From NCBI GenBank assembly GCA_947488635.1, contig CANLAY010000081.1, positions 1-5,013 of the forward strand: DNA of 5,013 bases. The letters are read 5' to 3'. The DNA is from Candidatus Nanopelagicaceae bacterium. GTDB taxonomy: Bacteria; Actinomycetota; Actinomycetes; Nanopelagicales; Nanopelagicaceae. The first letter of the stretch is position 1. The number at the start of each line of letters is the position of its first letter. A program made the position numbers and the translations under genes. Below the pieces are notes generated by a model. That model saw only the letters and a program-made list of their open reading frames with translations. It was not told where the DNA came from and did no database searches. Shown piece after piece: positions 3,837-5,013 of this stretch.

Positions 3837-5013
3837 ATGACATTTAGATCTCCTATCTTCGAACTCAGCCACACTTACATTGATGACGCTGCCGCCCTTA
3901 GCCCCATGGACTGCACTTACTTGGGCAATGGCCTCAATCAAGACAAGCTTGATGATTTCTCACTTGCTGGCGCTGCGAAATCTGCGGATCTAACTAAAGC
4001 AACTTTGGCAAAGCTCGTTGCACTAAAGCCAATAGATGAAATTGATCGTATTGCTCAGACCGTTATGAAAGAGCGCCTCGAGTCTGGTCTTGCCCTATAT
4101 GAGAGCCAAGAATCATTCGTGCTCTGGAATGTGCTGACTTCACCACCTTCTAACGTTCGCTCAATTTTTGAATTAATGCCAAAGGCAACTGACCAAGATT
4201 TCGACAATATCGCCAAGCGTTTGATGGCTGTCGATGGCGCATACAAGTCTTGGACTGGCGCAATCATGGAAGTTGCTAAGAACGGTAAGACAACTGCGCA
4301 ACGTCAGGTGCGTGGAGTTATTGAGCAACTTGAAAGCTATGCCAATGGTGGCTTTAGCGCGATGTGCAAGAACTTCGATGCCGATGACAAATATCCAGCG
4401 ATGCATGCCAATGCAAAGCTCGCTGAAAAAGCTGCCGCTGAAACCGCAATCTTCTTAAAGAATGAATACCTTCCTATTGCAACCCCAAATGACGCAGTTG
4501 GCGCAGATCGCTACGCAGTTTGGGCACGCTACTTCACTGGCGCAAAGTTAGATCTCCGCGCCACTTACGAGTGGGGCATGGCAGATCTCAAAGCGATCAA
4601 CGCACGCATGTGGGAGATTGCTGAACAAATAAAGCCAGGCGCTAAAACACTTCGCGAAGTTGCTGATCACTTAGATCATGACCCTAAGTATGTAATCAAG
4701 GGTGCCGAAAATGTCGTTAAGTACCTACAAGATTTCACTGATGCCGCAATGGTGCGCATGGATGGCGAGTACTTTGATATTGATGATCGCATCAAAATCT
4801 GCGAAGCCCGCTTAGCTCCTGAAGGCAGTGCATCTGCCCCTTATTACAACCCACCATCTGAAGACTTATCTCGCCCGGGCACAACCTGGATTCCGATGTT
4901 GGGCAAAGATGAAGTCAGTAGCTGGCACTTAGTTTCTACTTGGTATCACGAAGCAGTTCCTGGCCACCACTTGCAGTGCGCAACAGTTGCGATTGAGAAA
5001 GATCGCCTCTCAC
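3837..5013 (+). CDS. DUF885-family protein, putative metallopeptidase (3' end outside window)
   Basis: The frame is open from ATG 3837 to the window edge, giving 392 residues with no stop; family members are usually about 550-600 residues, so roughly two thirds is seen. The signature YHEAVPGHHLQ lies at 370-380, with His371, Glu372, His377 and His378 as the likely metal-binding and catalytic cluster; it recalls gluzincin HExxH motifs. Other typical DUF885 stretches are the N-terminal SHTYIDDAAALSPMDCTYLG (10-29), a DRYAVWARYFTG block, and PYYNPPSEDLSRPG. No signal peptide or membrane helix appears, so a cytoplasmic enzyme, perhaps a peptidase, is inferred; direct functional knowledge of the family is thin. 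It stands alone behind the terminator at 3761-3798 with its own promoter. ATG 3837 is chosen because it directly follows the promoter spacing and no in-frame start lies close upstream. Confidence 0.88.
   Translation, partial: MTFRSPIFELSHTYIDDAAALSPMDCTYLGNGLNQDKLDDFSLAGAAKSADLTKATLAKLVALKPIDEIDRIAQTVMKERLESGLALYESQESFVLWNVLTSPPSNVRSIFELMPKATDQDFDNIAKRLMAVDGAYKSWTGAIMEVAKNGKTTAQRQVRGVIEQLESYANGGFSAMCKNFDADDKYPAMHANAKLAEKAAAETAIFLKNEYLPIATPNDAVGADRYAVWARYFTGAKLDLRATYEWGMADLKAINARMWEIAEQIKPGAKTLREVADHLDHDPKYVIKGAENVVKYLQDFTDAAMVRMDGEYFDIDDRIKICEARLAPEGSASAPYYNPPSEDLSRPGTTWIPMLGKDEVSSWHLVSTWYHEAVPGHHLQCATVAIEKDRLS

Noticed and set aside
3811..3840. Nine-codon ORF (ATG 3811) whose TGA overlaps the DUF885 ATG
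   Set aside because: It lies inside the promoter spacer, so it would not be transcribed if the start is at 3837, and it has no ribosome binding site.
1546..4406. Minus-strand ORFs of 67-107 residues opposite the rhodanese, permease, terminator region and DUF885 genes
   Set aside because: They mirror strongly coding + strand genes, lack ribosome binding sites and show no domain features.

Overview
The window looks like chromosome of a low-to-moderate-GC actinobacterium with tightly packed genes. The basis is a CysA-type tandem rhodanese with the CRIGERSS active loop, a short leader peptide of the actinobacterial sulfur type, start codons placed directly after -10 boxes as in leaderless mRNAs, and A+T-leaning codons. 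Streamlined freshwater lineages related to Nanopelagicales (acI) fit this picture, but that placement is inference and no rRNA is present to settle it. All genes that can be supported are on the + strand.

Layout: (1) positions 2-91 hold the C-terminal tail of an unidentified membrane protein. (2) An alpha/beta hydrolase runs from a GTG at 113 to 907 and ends at a small terminator. (3) A promoter at 933-961 drives a leader RNA carrying a 19-codon leader peptide (1016-1075) that ends in a Cys codon. (4) Next comes an exported tandem rhodanese (1154-2104). (5) It is followed by a YeeE/YedE sulfur-compound permease whose frame is open from before the rhodanese stop but whose first canonical start is 2290. 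A strong GC-rich stem-loop (2127-2155) lies between the two genes. (6) From 3349 to 3836 there is no convincing protein gene. This stretch holds a 19-bp palindrome, two identical 48-bp units each containing a terminator hairpin, a 75-nt tRNA-like sequence ending in CCA, a long hairpin and a strong terminator. (7) A DUF885-family putative metallopeptidase starts at 3837 behind a leaderless-type promoter and runs off the window end.

Leader peptide, rhodanese and permease form a coherent unit. The proposed reading is a sulfur-acquisition cassette: an extracytoplasmic sulfurtransferase acts on thiosulfate-like compounds, a thiosulfate-type permease brings sulfur in, and the leader peptide senses cysteine supply during its own translation. 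The two parts most worth a second look are this cassette (its leader and the missing canonical start of the permease) and the structured non-coding block at 3349-3800, which I cannot assign to a known RNA family.
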